Positions 1 to 9,600 of a stretch of DNA of 55,961 bases are shown piece by piece. The stretch is from assembly GCA_002366835.1 (NCBI GenBank), contig DFBZ01000047.1, positions 10,887 through 66,847 on the forward strand, read 5' to 3'. Made by a program: the position numbers and the translations under genes. Every line of letters starts with the position of its first letter. Position 1 is the stretch's first letter. The notes beneath the pieces are model-generated. The model did not search any database, was not told the DNA's origin, and saw only the letters and a program-made list of their open reading frames with translations. Source of the stretch: Gammaproteobacteria bacterium UBA3067 (GTDB lineage Bacteria; Pseudomonadota; Gammaproteobacteria; Pseudomonadales; UBA3067).

Positions 1-1758
1 GACACTTTTCTTACTCGAATCGGTTATTTTCAAATAAGTATTGAGCACACCAATCACTTGGCTAATTTTTAGATCACCGGCGCCAACTGCTGCAAAGAGG
101 TCTTCCCCTGATTTTAAGTTCACTTTCCCAGCAAGTTCATCCAGGTTTACATCCTTTGCTGACAAGCGCTTAAACTCAGCTGCCACAAGCTCCTTACCGT
201 CAACAATATTTTTATCGCGTGCCTGTTGTTTAAACCAATGCTGAACTTTAGCCCGTGCTTTGCTTGTATGAAGATAGCCAGAATTAGCATTTAACCAGTC
301 TCGGCGTGGCTCAGTATCTTTACTGGTAAGTATTTCTACTTGCTGCCCCGTTGCTAGGACATAGTCCAATGGAACAATACGCCCATTAACTTTTGCGCCT
401 CGACAGCGGTGCCCTACCTCTGTATGAATATGGTAAGCAAAATCCACAGGTGTCGCGCCGATTGCCAAGTCAATTACGTGGCCATCAGGCGTAAATACAT
501 AGATCCGTTCATCGGTTATATCATTTTGAAACTGCTCGGCTAAGTCATCAATTTGCTTCTCGCCGAGATCTTCATTCCAGTCTAATACTTGGCGCAACCA
601 GGTGATTTTATCTTCATAACTCCGCTCTACCTTGGAGTGCGGCGACTCCTTATAACGCCAGTGCGCACAAACCCCCAGTTCGGCTTCATCATGCATTTCT
701 TTTGTGCGGATTTGCACTTCAAGTACCCGCCCCTTGGGCCCAATAACGGCCGTATGCAGGGAACGGTAGCCATTTTCTTTTGGCCTTGCGATGTAGTCAT
801 CAAACTCTTTGGGAATATGTTTCCATAAGGCATGAACGATGCCGAGAACTGTGTAGCATGAAGCAATATCTGGAACCAGAATCCGAATAGCGCGTACATC
901 ATAAACCTGATAAAAATCAATATGTTTACGACGCATTTTGCGCCAGATGCTGTAAATATGCTTAACCCGCCCGCTTATTTCTGCGTCAATATGATTATTG
1001 ACTAACTCAGATCTAATGCCAACAAGCACGCTCTCTATGTATTTTTCTCGCTCGATACGCTTTTCCGAGAGTAGTTTTGCGATCTTTTTATACGCTTCAG
1101 GCTGCAGGTATCGAAAGGAAAGGTCCTCTAACTCCCATTTGATGTGGCCTATACCAAGCCTATGTGCCAAAGGGGCATAAACATCGAATATTTCCCTTGC
1201 AACCCTTAACTGCCGTTCCTGCGGGGAGTTTTTTACAGCACGAATTGCACAGGTTCTTTCAGCCAGTTTGATTAATGCTACGCGTACGTCGTCCACCATG
1301 GCGATGAGCATTTTGCGTATATTATCTAATTGAACTTTCTTCTTTCCCAGTGCGGCCTTGCGTTTCGGGTTAAGAAACTGCCCAATCGCCGCCATCCTGG
1401 ATACACCCTCGACAAGTGTCGCGACGCTTTCACCAAACTCTTCGCGCACTGTCTCCAGAGAGACGGACTCTTCGCGCACCGAACGATAGATGGCTGCAGC
1501 AACCAGGGAGTCCAAATCCAGATTTAGGCCAATCAGGATCTCGCACATTTCCAGCCCCATCTGGAAACTATCCACCCCTTCCGCCCACTGCGATCCGCCA
1601 CGCTGAGCACCGCTGAGAACGTCACGACTCATTTCACAGGCACGGCGCAGCGGTTCTAAATCTGGCAAACCACTTTTTTCCTGGGCCTTACTCAACCACG
1701 ATTCAAGGTCTATTTCACCATCAGCATGGATATAGTGCTCTTCGCGAATTTTAACCAT
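1..1758 (-). CDS. relA: GTP pyrophosphokinase RelA (C-terminus cut by window edge)
   Basis: RelA makes the alarmone (p)ppGpp from GTP/GDP and ATP on stalled ribosomes. The frame stays open from the ATG at 1758 to base 1, giving 586 codons; E. coli RelA has 744, so the end of the regulatory region lies outside. In order I see a pseudo-hydrolase domain without the HD pair (YRSVREE where SpoT has the HD residues), which is typical of RelA rather than SpoT; the synthetase core with RPKENGYRSLHTAV and EVQIRTKEMHDEAELG; then a TGS domain beginning ERIYVFTPDG. The ATG overlaps the rlmD stop by one base (TAATG) and has only a weak ribosome site, so translational coupling to rlmD is likely. The rlmD-relA order matches Pseudomonas and E. 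coli. Identity is secure. Confidence 0.96.
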   Translation of the reverse strand, partial: MVKIREEHYIHADGEIDLESWLSKAQEKSGLPDLEPLRRACEMSRDVLSGAQRGGSQWAEGVDSFQMGLEMCEILIGLNLDLDSLVAAAIYRSVREESVSLETVREEFGESVATLVEGVSRMAAIGQFLNPKRKAALGKKKVQLDNIRKMLIAMVDDVRVALIKLAERTCAIRAVKNSPQERQLRVAREIFDVYAPLAHRLGIGHIKWELEDLSFRYLQPEAYKKIAKLLSEKRIEREKYIESVLVGIRSELVNNHIDAEISGRVKHIYSIWRKMRRKHIDFYQVYDVRAIRILVPDIASCYTVLGIVHALWKHIPKEFDDYIARPKENGYRSLHTAVIGPKGRVLEVQIRTKEMHDEAELGVCAHWRYKESPHSKVERSYEDKITWLRQVLDWNEDLGEKQIDDLAEQFQNDITDERIYVFTPDGHVIDLAIGATPVDFAYHIHTEVGHRCRGAKVNGRIVPLDYVLATGQQVEILTSKDTEPRRDWLNANSGYLHTSKARAKVQHWFKQQARDKNIVDGKELVAAEFKRLSAKDVNLDELAGKVNLKSGEDLFAAVGAGDLKISQVIGVLNTYLKITDSSKKSV

Positions 1759-3092
1759 TACTTTTCAAATACCGCGATAGATTCAACATGGGCTGTATGG
1801 GGAAACATATCCATCACTCCGGTGTTGAGTAAGGTATAGCCCAATCGACACAGCTCTCCGGCATCTCGGGCGAGCGTTGCTGGGTTGCAAGAGACGTACA
1901 CAATACGTTGTGGGCCTAACAGTGAAATATTTTTTACAACTTCCAGGGCGCCTGACCTAGGCGGATCCAATAAAACTTTATCAAAACCACCCTTCGACCA
2001 ATCCTGTTCCCGAAAGTCTTTGGTAAGGTCAGCACTAAAAAAACGCGCATTATTGATACCATTGTGAGAGGCATTCATTTCGCCCCGTTTTACCATAGCA
2101 TCACTGCCTTCAACCCCAATCACCTCGTTACAATGCTTCGCAATGGGCAGAGTGAAATTGCCGAGACCACAAAAAAGATCCAGTACGCGGTCACCCTCTT
2201 TAAGCTCAAGGTAATCCAGAGCACGTTTCACCATTGTTTGATTGATAGAGGCATTGACCTGAGTAAAGTCCATTGGATGAAACAACATCTGGAGGGACAG
2301 CTCGGGGAATTCGTAGCTCAGGTAGTCATTCTGCTCATCAGGATAGATACGATGCACCGAGTCAGGGCCTGCCGCCTGCAAGTAGATCCAAAGCTGGTGA
2401 GTAGCGCCAAACTCACTCAAACAAAGTTTGTCTTCGTCCGACAGTGGCTCAAGGTGCCTAAACACCAAGGCGCCGTTTATATCACCAAGGGAAACTTCAA
2501 TCTGAGGAATACTGGCCTTTGCCTCAAGACCTGCCAGTAGTTGACGCAGCGGGGTAATGAGTTCACCAACACGCTTATCCAATACCGGGCATTCATCAAT
2601 ATCCGTAATAAAAGAGTTTCGTTTTTCACGAAAACCCACCAAAACGCCCCCCTTCTTTGGGACATATCTGACACCAAGACGTGCCTTACGGCGATAAGCC
2701 CAAACTTCACCCAGCAATGGCTCTATCAGTGGAGGCGATTCAATTCCGCCAAAGTGTGCAAACTGCTCACATAAAGTCTGCTGCTTGGATATAATCTGCT
2801 GGCTAGATGACATGTGCTGCAAATTACAGCCTCCGCAAACATTGGCTTTTGCACAGTGCGGTTCGACTCGTTCAGGAGATGCTGTTAGGACTTTGCTAGC
2901 CTGCGCCTCAGAATAACGGCTGCCAACAAAGGAGTAGGTGCACTCAAGCTCCTCGCCTGGCAGTGCGCCATCTACGAAAAGGGTTTTGCCTTCCACACGG
3001 GCAATGCCTCTGCCATCATGACTCAGGCTTTCAATGGTAACGGTTACAGGCTCAGTGGGCAGAGCTTTTCTTTTACGTCTTCGTTTTGCCAT
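1758..3092 (-). CDS. rlmD: 23S rRNA (uracil-5-)-methyltransferase RlmD (RumA)
   Basis: This is the SAM-dependent enzyme that methylates U1939 of 23S rRNA. The 444 residues fit the family (E. coli 433). After a basic start comes a TRAM domain (about 12-72). Four cysteines at 80, 86, 89 and 168 (CxxxxxCGGC plus a distant Cys) match the Fe-S cluster ligands. The SAM-binding motif VLDLFCGLGNFTLPIA and LLDPPRSGA follow, and VSCNPATLARD contains the catalytic Cys402. It sits 140 bp downstream of cysM and overlaps the relA start by one base. The ATG is preceded by an A-rich stretch without a strong Shine-Dalgarno. RlmC/RlmCD relatives are possible in principle, but the neighbours cysM and relA argue for RlmD. 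Confidence 0.95.
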   Translation of the reverse strand: MAKRRRKRKALPTEPVTVTIESLSHDGRGIARVEGKTLFVDGALPGEELECTYSFVGSRYSEAQASKVLTASPERVEPHCAKANVCGGCNLQHMSSSQQIISKQQTLCEQFAHFGGIESPPLIEPLLGEVWAYRRKARLGVRYVPKKGGVLVGFREKRNSFITDIDECPVLDKRVGELITPLRQLLAGLEAKASIPQIEVSLGDINGALVFRHLEPLSDEDKLCLSEFGATHQLWIYLQAAGPDSVHRIYPDEQNDYLSYEFPELSLQMLFHPMDFTQVNASINQTMVKRALDYLELKEGDRVLDLFCGLGNFTLPIAKHCNEVIGVEGSDAMVKRGEMNASHNGINNARFFSADLTKDFREQDWSKGGFDKVLLDPPRSGALEVVKNISLLGPQRIVYVSCNPATLARDAGELCRLGYTLLNTGVMDMFPHTAHVESIAVFEK

Positions 3093-3232
3093 GAATATAC
3101 ATCTTTAAAAAATTGAGTGAGTGGTTTTACTGCGGGCTCGATTAAGAAAACCAAAGCTAGGTATTCAGCTTGGCAACCCAGGCTTGCCACACTCGTATGG
3201 TGGAGGTTTCTCGCTTGGCTTTTTACAGCCTG

Positions 3233-4135
3233 CTAGGTTTTATTGAAAACACCCGTTGAAAGGTAACGGTCACCGCGATCACAAATAATTGCCACAATAA
3301 CCGCATTGTGAAGGCTTTTGGATAGCTGCAACGCGCCAGCTACTGCGCCTCCTGAAGACACCCCACAAAATATCCCTTCCTTTTCAGCAAGCGCGCGCAT
3401 GGTCTGCTCTGCATCTACCTGGTCAATATCTATGACTTGATCTACACGATTACGCTCAAATATCTTAGGCAGATAAGCCTCAGGCCAGCGACGAATTCCG
3501 GGAATTGATGCCCCCTCTTTTGGCTGCAGGCCGACAATTTGAATATCAGATTTTTTTTCTTTTAGATAGGAAGAAACCCCCATAATCGTACCCGTGGTTC
3601 CCATAGCGCTAACAAAGTGCGTGATTTCACCGTGTGTTTGCTGCCATAGTTCAGGGCCCGTTCCAGCATAATGGGCAATGGGGTTATCGGGGTTAGAAAA
3701 TTGATCCAATACAATCCCTTCACCCCTTGATTGCATGGCGTCCGCGAGATCACGCGCGCCCTCCATGCCTTCCTCCCTGCTAACGCTGATGAGCTCAGCG
3801 CCGTAGGCGGACATGGCTGCGCGACGTTCTTCACTCATATTGTCAGGCATAATCAGGATCATGCGATAACCTTTTATTGCCGCTGCCATGGCCAGGGCGA
3901 TGCCAGTATTACCGCTGGTGGCCTCAATTAAGACATCGCCAGGCTTAATATCACCACGCTCTTCAGCCAAGGCAATCATGCTCAAGGCAGGACGATCCTT
4001 AACCGATCCAGCAGGGTTATTACCTTCCAGCTTCACTAGAATGGTATTTGTGGTTTCCCCTGGCAGGCGTTGCAGCCTTACTAGGGGGGTGTTGCCGACA
4101 TAATCTTCTATGGTTGGATAATTCATAACTGCCAA
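3233..4135 (-). CDS. cysM: Cysteine synthase B (O-acetylserine sulfhydrylase)
   Basis: This PLP enzyme makes cysteine from O-acetylserine and sulfide, and the CysM type also uses thiosulfate. The 300 residues match CysM closely: LVKLEGNNPAGSVKDRPA carries the PLP lysine (Lys46), EATSGNTGIALA is the substrate loop, and GTTGTIMGVS binds the PLP phosphate. The RRWPEAYLP stretch and the end CDRGDRYLSTGVF are characteristic of CysM rather than CysK. The start is uncertain. A TTG at 4135 has AAGG five bases upstream. An ATG three codons later (4126) would give 297 residues but has a poorer ribosome site. The gene is divergent from the sensor kinase on its right; cysM-rlmD-relA beside gacS is the Pseudomonas order. 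Confidence 0.95.
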   Translation of the reverse strand: MAVMNYPTIEDYVGNTPLVRLQRLPGETTNTILVKLEGNNPAGSVKDRPALSMIALAEERGDIKPGDVLIEATSGNTGIALAMAAAIKGYRMILIMPDNMSEERRAAMSAYGAELISVSREEGMEGARDLADAMQSRGEGIVLDQFSNPDNPIAHYAGTGPELWQQTHGEITHFVSAMGTTGTIMGVSSYLKEKKSDIQIVGLQPKEGASIPGIRRWPEAYLPKIFERNRVDQVIDIDQVDAEQTMRALAEKEGIFCGVSSGGAVAGALQLSKSLHNAVIVAIICDRGDRYLSTGVFNKT

Positions 4136-4373
4136 TTTTACCTTAGATAGTAGAACTATCCCAAGCTAAGTCACTAAAAAACGCCCTCTTTACACCGTAA
4201 ATACCTATTAAGCCATTTAAAGATTTGGTTTGACAGGGCAGAGGCAGTAAAAGTGGGAAAGCATCTAGCATTAAGGTATGTTGTTATTTATAGAGATAAA
4301 CCTATTACTCACAAAGGTGCCTAGAGTTCAAAGACATATGAACTAATTATTGCGCACCGGAGAACAACGGTCC

Positions 4374-7184
4374 TTGCAAAAATTTAGCACACGCACACGC
4401 CACCTAATCTTTAGCCTTATTCCCACCTTGCTTCTTAGCACCATCCTAGGATCAAGCTTTCTCTCACTTCGCCTTCACGATATAGGGAAATCTCAAATAA
4501 GCGAGGGGATTAGCACTCTAAATAACTTCAGCTACTTGGTACAAATATCTTTAAACAGCGCACCTGAAGACAGCGTACAGGCCATCGCTTACTACATTCT
4601 TAACCACAGCCACGCGACATCCGTTACGATCTATAACGACAAACAGCAGGCTGTAGCAAAAGCTGGGCCAGAAATGAGCCCGCCTAAAAGTGACGGCAAT
4701 ACGCTCCGTGATAATGCCCATCACACAGCCACCCTTAGTTCACTGCGCTTTTCAACCCCACTACGGGAAGACCTTCTCAGCCCAATAAGCTCTTCATCCA
4801 AAAATAGTTCCGACAAAAACTGGGGCTGGATTGAAATTGAAATCCCCTCCCATGCCACGACCGTTAAGCGCTACCAAGCATTCACTCTTGTTCTGGTCAT
4901 CGTTCTCCTTAGCTGGCTTTTACACCTAGCCATTATTTTTCAACGCGCACACCAGCTGGAAACCCTGATTAACAAGTTCAGTCATGCTTTTTCTGCACTC
5001 AAAGCAGGCAACTTTAAGGCAGCTCTGCGAGTTGAAAGCCCTGGTGATATTGGCGTACTCGAAGCCGAGTTCAACTCTATGGCGTATGCGCTACAGCAGT
5101 CACAGGAAGAACTGATGAAAAGCATGCAGCTGGCAAACGACGACATCACTGAAACCCTCGAAACGATTGAAATACAAAATATTGAGCTGGATTTAGCTCG
5201 AAAACAAGCCGTAAAAACCAGTGCAATAAAATCCGAATTTCTCGCAAATATGAGCCATGAAATTCGTACGCCGCTGAATGGCATCATCGGCTTTACCAAA
5301 CTTCTGGCAAAATCCAGCCTAGCCTCTCGCCAGCAAGAACAAGTGGCCATCATCCAGCAATCGGCAAATGGGCTACTTGCCCTTATCAACGACATACTAG
5401 ACTTTTCAAAAATTGAAGCTGGGAAACTTGAAATCGACCAAAGCACTTTTAATCTGCGTGAAGTTATTGAAGAAGTTGCCGACATGCTCGCACCACTGGC
5501 TGAAGAAAAGCGACTTGAACTTATTCCCTTATATTATTCGGACACCCCTACATACATGGTAGGAGATGCTTTCCGCGTTAAACAAATCGTCACCAACCTA
5601 ATGAATAATGCCATTAAGTTTTCCGATAACGGCAACATCGTCATCCGCACCATGCTTCAATCTGATACAAACACTTCCAGCCTGATTAAAATAAGTGTCA
5701 GCGACCAGGGACAAGGCCTAAGCCAAAAAGAACAAAATTCACTATTTCAGGCATTTAACCAGCTGAACAGCAGCAAAAATACAAGCAAAGACGGCACCGG
5801 CCTAGGGCTCGTTATCTCAAAGCATCTTACCCAGCTGATGGGAGGGGAAATTGGATGCATCAGTGAGCCAGACAAGGGGGCGGTTTTCTGGTTCACTTTC
5901 CGTGTTCGCAAAGACCCAATGGGAGACAAACCTCCCAGTCCTATCGTCTTCAGCGATGAGCGCATTGCCCTGTATGATGAGAACCCGACCTCAAGACTTG
6001 CTATCGCACAACAGCTGCAACAACTAGATATTTACTATGAGGAATACGAACTGCTGGATGATTTTACTTCTGGCATCCGCAATAGTATTGCCAAAAAAAA
6101 CCCATTTCATGCAGCAATAATGAGCCTCAACTTCCCCCAGGAAGGCAGCCCGATAATACCCATTACTATTGAAAACATTGAAAAAACTCTAAATTGTCGG
6201 GTGATCGTGATTAATCATGGCCAGACCCAGGCAACGTTTCAAGCCCTGCTCGATAAAAGCGCCTCTGCAGTGCTGCATAAACCTCTGAGGTTTTTACAAA
6301 CCCTAAAGACCTTGCAAGCTTTATTAAAACGTACATCAATTATTGCACTTGAACACAACGACCCCAAACAGGCAAAATTCAGCACGCCTCCGAGGATTTT
6401 AGCTGTAGATGACACTCAGACCAACTTGCAGTTACTCTGTATTTTTCTTGGCCAACTAGGAGCAGATGTAACTGCCTGCGACTCGGGAAATAAGGCAGTT
6501 CGACTCATTGAGGAAAATAGTTTTGATCTGGTTTTCATGGATTATAGAATGCCGGATCTCGACGGTTTGGAAGCCACCAAAATCATCAGGAGAAACGAAA
6601 ATAGAGACAAACACCTCCCAATCATTGGGCTAACTGCCCACGCTATGTCAGATGAGAAGCGGCTTTTACTTTCTGCTGGAATGGACGATTGCATTACAAA
6701 ACCCGTTGATGAAAATCAGCTCTATCAAATTATCACCAAGTGGACAAATCCAACTTTAACTGGTGGCCACCTAGGTGCCAACACCCTGTACGAACAAAAT
6801 ATAAGTGCGCCGCTAAAAGAAGGCTCATCCGGTATCAACCCTATAGTGGATATCACGGAAAGCATTCAATTGGTTGGAGGAAAAGTATCACTGGCAAAAG
6901 AGATGTTTGAAAAACTGATCATATCAATTAAAAAAGATCGCGAAAAACTATTAACTCAGAAAAGTGATCCCAGCGCCCTTTTGGACATTGTCCATAGTAT
7001 GCACGGCGCTACGCGTTATTGCGGAGTACCTAGATTGCGACTCCAGGCCCAAGCAACGGAGATACTGCTAAATAATTCCCCGGACAAAAAAGAAAAAATA
7101 GGTTTCGAAATAAAAGCACTCATTGATGAAATTGACAACGTTGTAAACTGGTCAAATGAATACCAGGCAGCTGCTTTCGAATAG
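4374..7184 (+). CDS. barA: BarA/GacS-type tripartite hybrid sensor histidine kinase
   Basis: This inner-membrane kinase would phosphorylate a UvrY/GacA response regulator, which in relatives drives CsrA-sequestering small RNAs. I chose the TTG at 4374 (936 residues) because GGAGAA lies nine bases upstream and the following KFSTRTRHLIFSLIP aligns with GacS N-termini; a TTG at 4350 is also in frame. In order: a membrane segment (about 10-32), a periplasmic sensor of about 140 residues, a second membrane segment (about 170-190), HAMP, HisKA with SHEIRTPLNGIIGF (phospho-His295), HATPase ending DGTGLGLVISK, a degenerate receiver-like stretch, a receiver with FMDYRMPDLDG (Asp723), and a C-terminal Hpt with VHSMHGATRYCGVPRL (His877). 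Domain order, length and position next to cysM-rlmD-relA all support a GacS/BarA orthologue. The stimulus is unknown. Confidence 0.9.
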   Translation: MQKFSTRTRHLIFSLIPTLLLSTILGSSFLSLRLHDIGKSQISEGISTLNNFSYLVQISLNSAPEDSVQAIAYYILNHSHATSVTIYNDKQQAVAKAGPEMSPPKSDGNTLRDNAHHTATLSSLRFSTPLREDLLSPISSSSKNSSDKNWGWIEIEIPSHATTVKRYQAFTLVLVIVLLSWLLHLAIIFQRAHQLETLINKFSHAFSALKAGNFKAALRVESPGDIGVLEAEFNSMAYALQQSQEELMKSMQLANDDITETLETIEIQNIELDLARKQAVKTSAIKSEFLANMSHEIRTPLNGIIGFTKLLAKSSLASRQQEQVAIIQQSANGLLALINDILDFSKIEAGKLEIDQSTFNLREVIEEVADMLAPLAEEKRLELIPLYYSDTPTYMVGDAFRVKQIVTNLMNNAIKFSDNGNIVIRTMLQSDTNTSSLIKISVSDQGQGLSQKEQNSLFQAFNQLNSSKNTSKDGTGLGLVISKHLTQLMGGEIGCISEPDKGAVFWFTFRVRKDPMGDKPPSPIVFSDERIALYDENPTSRLAIAQQLQQLDIYYEEYELLDDFTSGIRNSIAKKNPFHAAIMSLNFPQEGSPIIPITIENIEKTLNCRVIVINHGQTQATFQALLDKSASAVLHKPLRFLQTLKTLQALLKRTSIIALEHNDPKQAKFSTPPRILAVDDTQTNLQLLCIFLGQLGADVTACDSGNKAVRLIEENSFDLVFMDYRMPDLDGLEATKIIRRNENRDKHLPIIGLTAHAMSDEKRLLLSAGMDDCITKPVDENQLYQIITKWTNPTLTGGHLGANTLYEQNISAPLKEGSSGINPIVDITESIQLVGGKVSLAKEMFEKLIISIKKDREKLLTQKSDPSALLDIVHSMHGATRYCGVPRLRLQAQATEILLNNSPDKKEKIGFEIKALIDEIDNVVNWSNEYQAAAFE

Positions 7185-7225
7185 CCAGCCGACCTTCGAC
7201 TAGAATAAAGAAGCATAGAAGCATT

Positions 7226-7468
7226 TTATTTTACGACTTCGAGAAATCTCTTTAACAAGGGCTGATCAAAAGGCCAGCACAGCTCCTCTTTCGTATCAAG
7301 CCGTAATAGTACAGGAATTTTTTCACCGTAAATTTTAATTAAACTATCAGAGTCGGCAATATCATGAACTTCAACCTGAGTGTACTGGCTGATATCAAGG
7401 GCACTCAGCAGCTCAGCCGCCTGCTCACATAAATGACAGCCAAGTGTCGTATAAAAATAAACTTTCAT
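7226..7468 (-). CDS. Glutaredoxin-family (DUF836-like) small thiol protein
   Basis: This 80-residue protein has a thioredoxin-fold pattern: strand VYFYTTLGC, a CHLC redox pair at Cys11 and Cys14, and a cis-proline region EKIPVLL. The leucine-rich C-terminus matches the short glutaredoxin-like DUF836 family. Such proteins probably handle thiol-disulfide or glutathione exchange, but the substrate is unknown. The ATG has AGGT eight bases upstream. The gene converges with the sensor kinase, with 41 bp between stop codons, and no operon partner is evident. Confidence 0.8.
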   Translation of the reverse strand: MKVYFYTTLGCHLCEQAAELLSALDISQYTQVEVHDIADSDSLIKIYGEKIPVLLRLDTKEELCWPFDQPLLKRFLEVVK

Positions 7469-7835
7469 AACAAGAACCTAACTGTTTCCACCACAAAAAA
7501 GGAATGTTTTGACCTAGAAACCTCAATTGCACACCGAGGGCATAAAGGTGCGAAAAAGATGCGCAGGATATTAGCGCGCATAGGAAATTTTTAAAATTCG
7601 TGCTCACCTTATTGGGCGTAAGCGCCGTATACGGCTCGAGATGAGAACCTTTTAAAATTTTCCAGGTGCGGCAAGAGCTCGCCTAAAAGCGCCTAGAGCC
7701 TGCCCCATGAGCACAGCAAGTGCATTGGTGCTAACATCGTCCCACCAAAGCTAAAAAGGCCTAAGCAATCACAATCAGGAAGAAAGAAACTCCCCCGTAT
7801 CGCTCAGGCCAGAAAAACCCTTATCAAGGGAGTCC
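7469..7835. other. 367-bp gap with an imperfect palindrome
   Basis: I recognise no gene in this gap between the glutaredoxin-like gene and comEA. An AT-rich inverted repeat is centred near 7623: its arms at 7583-7596 and 7650-7663 match at 13 of 14 positions, and the 10-bp palindrome CCGTATACGG lies between them. It could be a degenerate short element or a cruciform-forming site. The remainder shows no structure I can defend. Confidence 0.4.
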
Positions 7836-8153
7836 CTAATTAAAAACAACAAGCTCTTTATTTTTAGCAATTGTCGCACTTCCAATACCCTTCACAGCAA
7901 GCAGCCCTTCCAAATTTGTAAATGGCCCATTTGCAGTGCGATACTCTATTATCGCTTGTGCCTTTTTGGGGCCTACCCCGTTCATCAGATCCGCAATAAC
8001 TTCAGCATCGGCAGTATTAATATTAAACGTAATCATTTCCTTGTTGTGACTTTCCTGCATTAGCTCTAATGGCGCCGCAGTAAGATAGCCTGAATAACAC
8101 AGTATGCTGAAGGCCAAAGAAACCGTTACTAATAATTTTCTTACGATAGTCAT
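7836..8153 (-). CDS. ComEA-type helix-hairpin-helix DNA-binding protein
   Basis: A secreted, 105-residue protein of the ComEA/YbaV family. An N-terminal signal peptide (VRKLLVTVSLAFSILCY..., cleavage probably after LTA-A) precedes one HhH domain: INTADAEVIADLMNGVGPKKA, then PFTNLEGLLAVKGIGSATI, with two GxGxxxA-like hairpins. ComEA relatives bind DNA in the periplasm during uptake for natural transformation, but many short gammaproteobacterial homologues are untested. I chose the ATG at 8153 because AGGAGAG lies seven bases upstream; a longer in-frame start at 8204 lacks such support. It is a lone gene with no other competence genes in the window. Confidence 0.85.
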   Translation of the reverse strand: MTIVRKLLVTVSLAFSILCYSGYLTAAPLELMQESHNKEMITFNINTADAEVIADLMNGVGPKKAQAIIEYRTANGPFTNLEGLLAVKGIGSATIAKNKELVVFN

Positions 8154-8372
8154 GCTACTTCTCTCCTGAATTTTTAAGTTGTTACGCCGTGTCTTAAACA
8201 GCAAGAGAAGCTTAAATAATAGGCAGAAAAAACCCTGCGAAATAATACCCCAACAAACTGGTAGTATTTATTATGAATGCTGGAATATAGGATATTAAGA
8301 ATATGCTGAACACCAAGTGTCCCGTAAGGGTCTCACCAAGTAGCAGGCAGAGCGCAGCAATACAAAAAAGCC

Positions 8373-9086
8373 TTAATGTCCTGCCAGCTGAATTTCATTA
8401 TTTATGTCCAACAAGGCTAACCTGGGGTTTTCTGCTTGGGTAATGGGGCGTCCGATAACAAGATAATTCACCCCTGACTCAAGTGCTTCCGAAGGAGTGG
8501 CTATTCTTTTTTGGTCGTTTGTATCAGATGTTTTTGGCCTAATTCCTGGCGTCACCAACAAAAAAGAGTCATCCAGATGCTGACGCAGTTGTTGCGCTTC
8601 TTGTGCGGAGCAAACCACCCCATCCAACCCAGACGACTGTGCTAATTGCGCTAAAAGCAAAACCTGCTCATTGGGGCTACGTGAGACCCCTACCTCTTTT
8701 AACTCGGCTTCATTAAGGCTTGTTAAAACAGTTACACCTACTAAACGAGGGCGATCAGCACCGAAGCCACTAAGCTCCTCAACACAGCGCTCCATCATCG
8801 CTCTGCCACCTGATGCGTGCACGTTTACCATCCAAACACCCAGCTCTGCAGCCATGGCGCAGGCATTTGCTGTCGTATTGGGAATATCATGAAATTTAAG
8901 ATCGAGAAAGATTTCAAAACCGAGACTGTGCAGCTCTCGCACTACACTGGGCCCGGCAGCGGTAAAAAGCTCCTTACCAACTTTTAAACGGCATGCCTGG
9001 GGGTCTAATTGATCCGCAAGTTTAAGCGCTTGCTTAGAACCAGGAGAATCTAAAGCAACAATTATTTTGGGATCTGATGCGGGCAT
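8373..9086 (-). CDS. pyrF: Orotidine 5'-phosphate decarboxylase
   Basis: This enzyme decarboxylates OMP to UMP, the last step of de novo pyrimidine synthesis. The 237-residue protein has the family's catalytic tetrad region LDLKFHDIPN (Asp62, Lys64, Asp67), an N-terminal IVALDSP strand, and TPGIRP and VIGRPITQA phosphate-binding motifs. I chose the ATG at 9086, preceded by AAGGA four bases upstream; a TTG at 9101 would extend it by five residues. It lies 44 bp downstream of lapA. In E. coli and many relatives lapB separates these two genes, and here it does not. Confidence 0.96.
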   Translation of the reverse strand: MPASDPKIIVALDSPGSKQALKLADQLDPQACRLKVGKELFTAAGPSVVRELHSLGFEIFLDLKFHDIPNTTANACAMAAELGVWMVNVHASGGRAMMERCVEELSGFGADRPRLVGVTVLTSLNEAELKEVGVSRSPNEQVLLLAQLAQSSGLDGVVCSAQEAQQLRQHLDDSFLLVTPGIRPKTSDTNDQKRIATPSEALESGVNYLVIGRPITQAENPRLALLDINNEIQLAGH

Positions 9087-9130
9087 AAATTCCTTAAACA
9101 ATGGATATAACGAAGATTTTCCCAGCCGAA

Positions 9131-9433
9131 TTAAATGTTTTCCCTTAGGCCATTGGCCTTAATACTGTCCAGTTCGGATTGAAGTTTTTCTAAACGATAT
9201 TGCAGAAAACCCACTTTAACTTGGCTAGAAATAATAGAAACCAACATAGCCATTAAGCCGATGACCGCCCCAAGGGCGAAAGCATAAACAAGCAATTGAC
9301 CAGGGGTCGTTTTAATCTCGGAAAAGCCGATCAGCAGCGTTACCTGCTCTGGATTAGAGATAGCCAAAACTAGCGCCAAACCCACTGAAAAAATCAAAGC
9401 AATAGTAACGGTAAACAAAGAGAGTGCTTTCAT
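9131..9433 (-). CDS. lapA: LapA-family inner-membrane protein (DUF1049)
   Basis: A 100-residue membrane protein with two predicted segments (about 5-25 and 45-67) followed by a short coiled-coil tail (FLQYRLEKLQSELDSIK). Length, topology and the motif SNPEQVTLLIG match LapA/YciS. In E. coli LapA partners LapB in controlling LpxC degradation and lipopolysaccharide assembly at the inner membrane. GGAG lies seven bases upstream of the ATG. The gene stands between ihfB and pyrF as in E. coli, but no lapB follows. Confidence 0.88.
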   Translation of the reverse strand: MKALSLFTVTIALIFSVGLALVLAISNPEQVTLLIGFSEIKTTPGQLLVYAFALGAVIGLMAMLVSIISSQVKVGFLQYRLEKLQSELDSIKANGLRENI

Positions 9434-9600
9434 TTATTTACTCCGAATAACGAGCATTTTCAAAATAAAGAAGACGCTAAAGTCTCCGAGCAAGGAAAAA
9501 GTTATCTAGGCAGGAGGAACCTTCCAGCAGCAGAAAGAAAAACAGCGTCATCCAATAACTGCGGCAGCTCACGGGGATAAAGGATTATACGATAAGGTGT

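Noticed and set aside
1885..2540. Plus-strand open frames inside rlmD
   Set aside because: They are antisense to a gene with complete catalytic motifs and show no family features or ribosome sites.
7697..7712. AGAGCCTGCCCC(A)TGA also occurs at 33646-33661 inside the inverted-repeat element
   Set aside because: Only about 15 of 16 bases match and flanking bases diverge at once; such a match is expected by chance in a window of this size.
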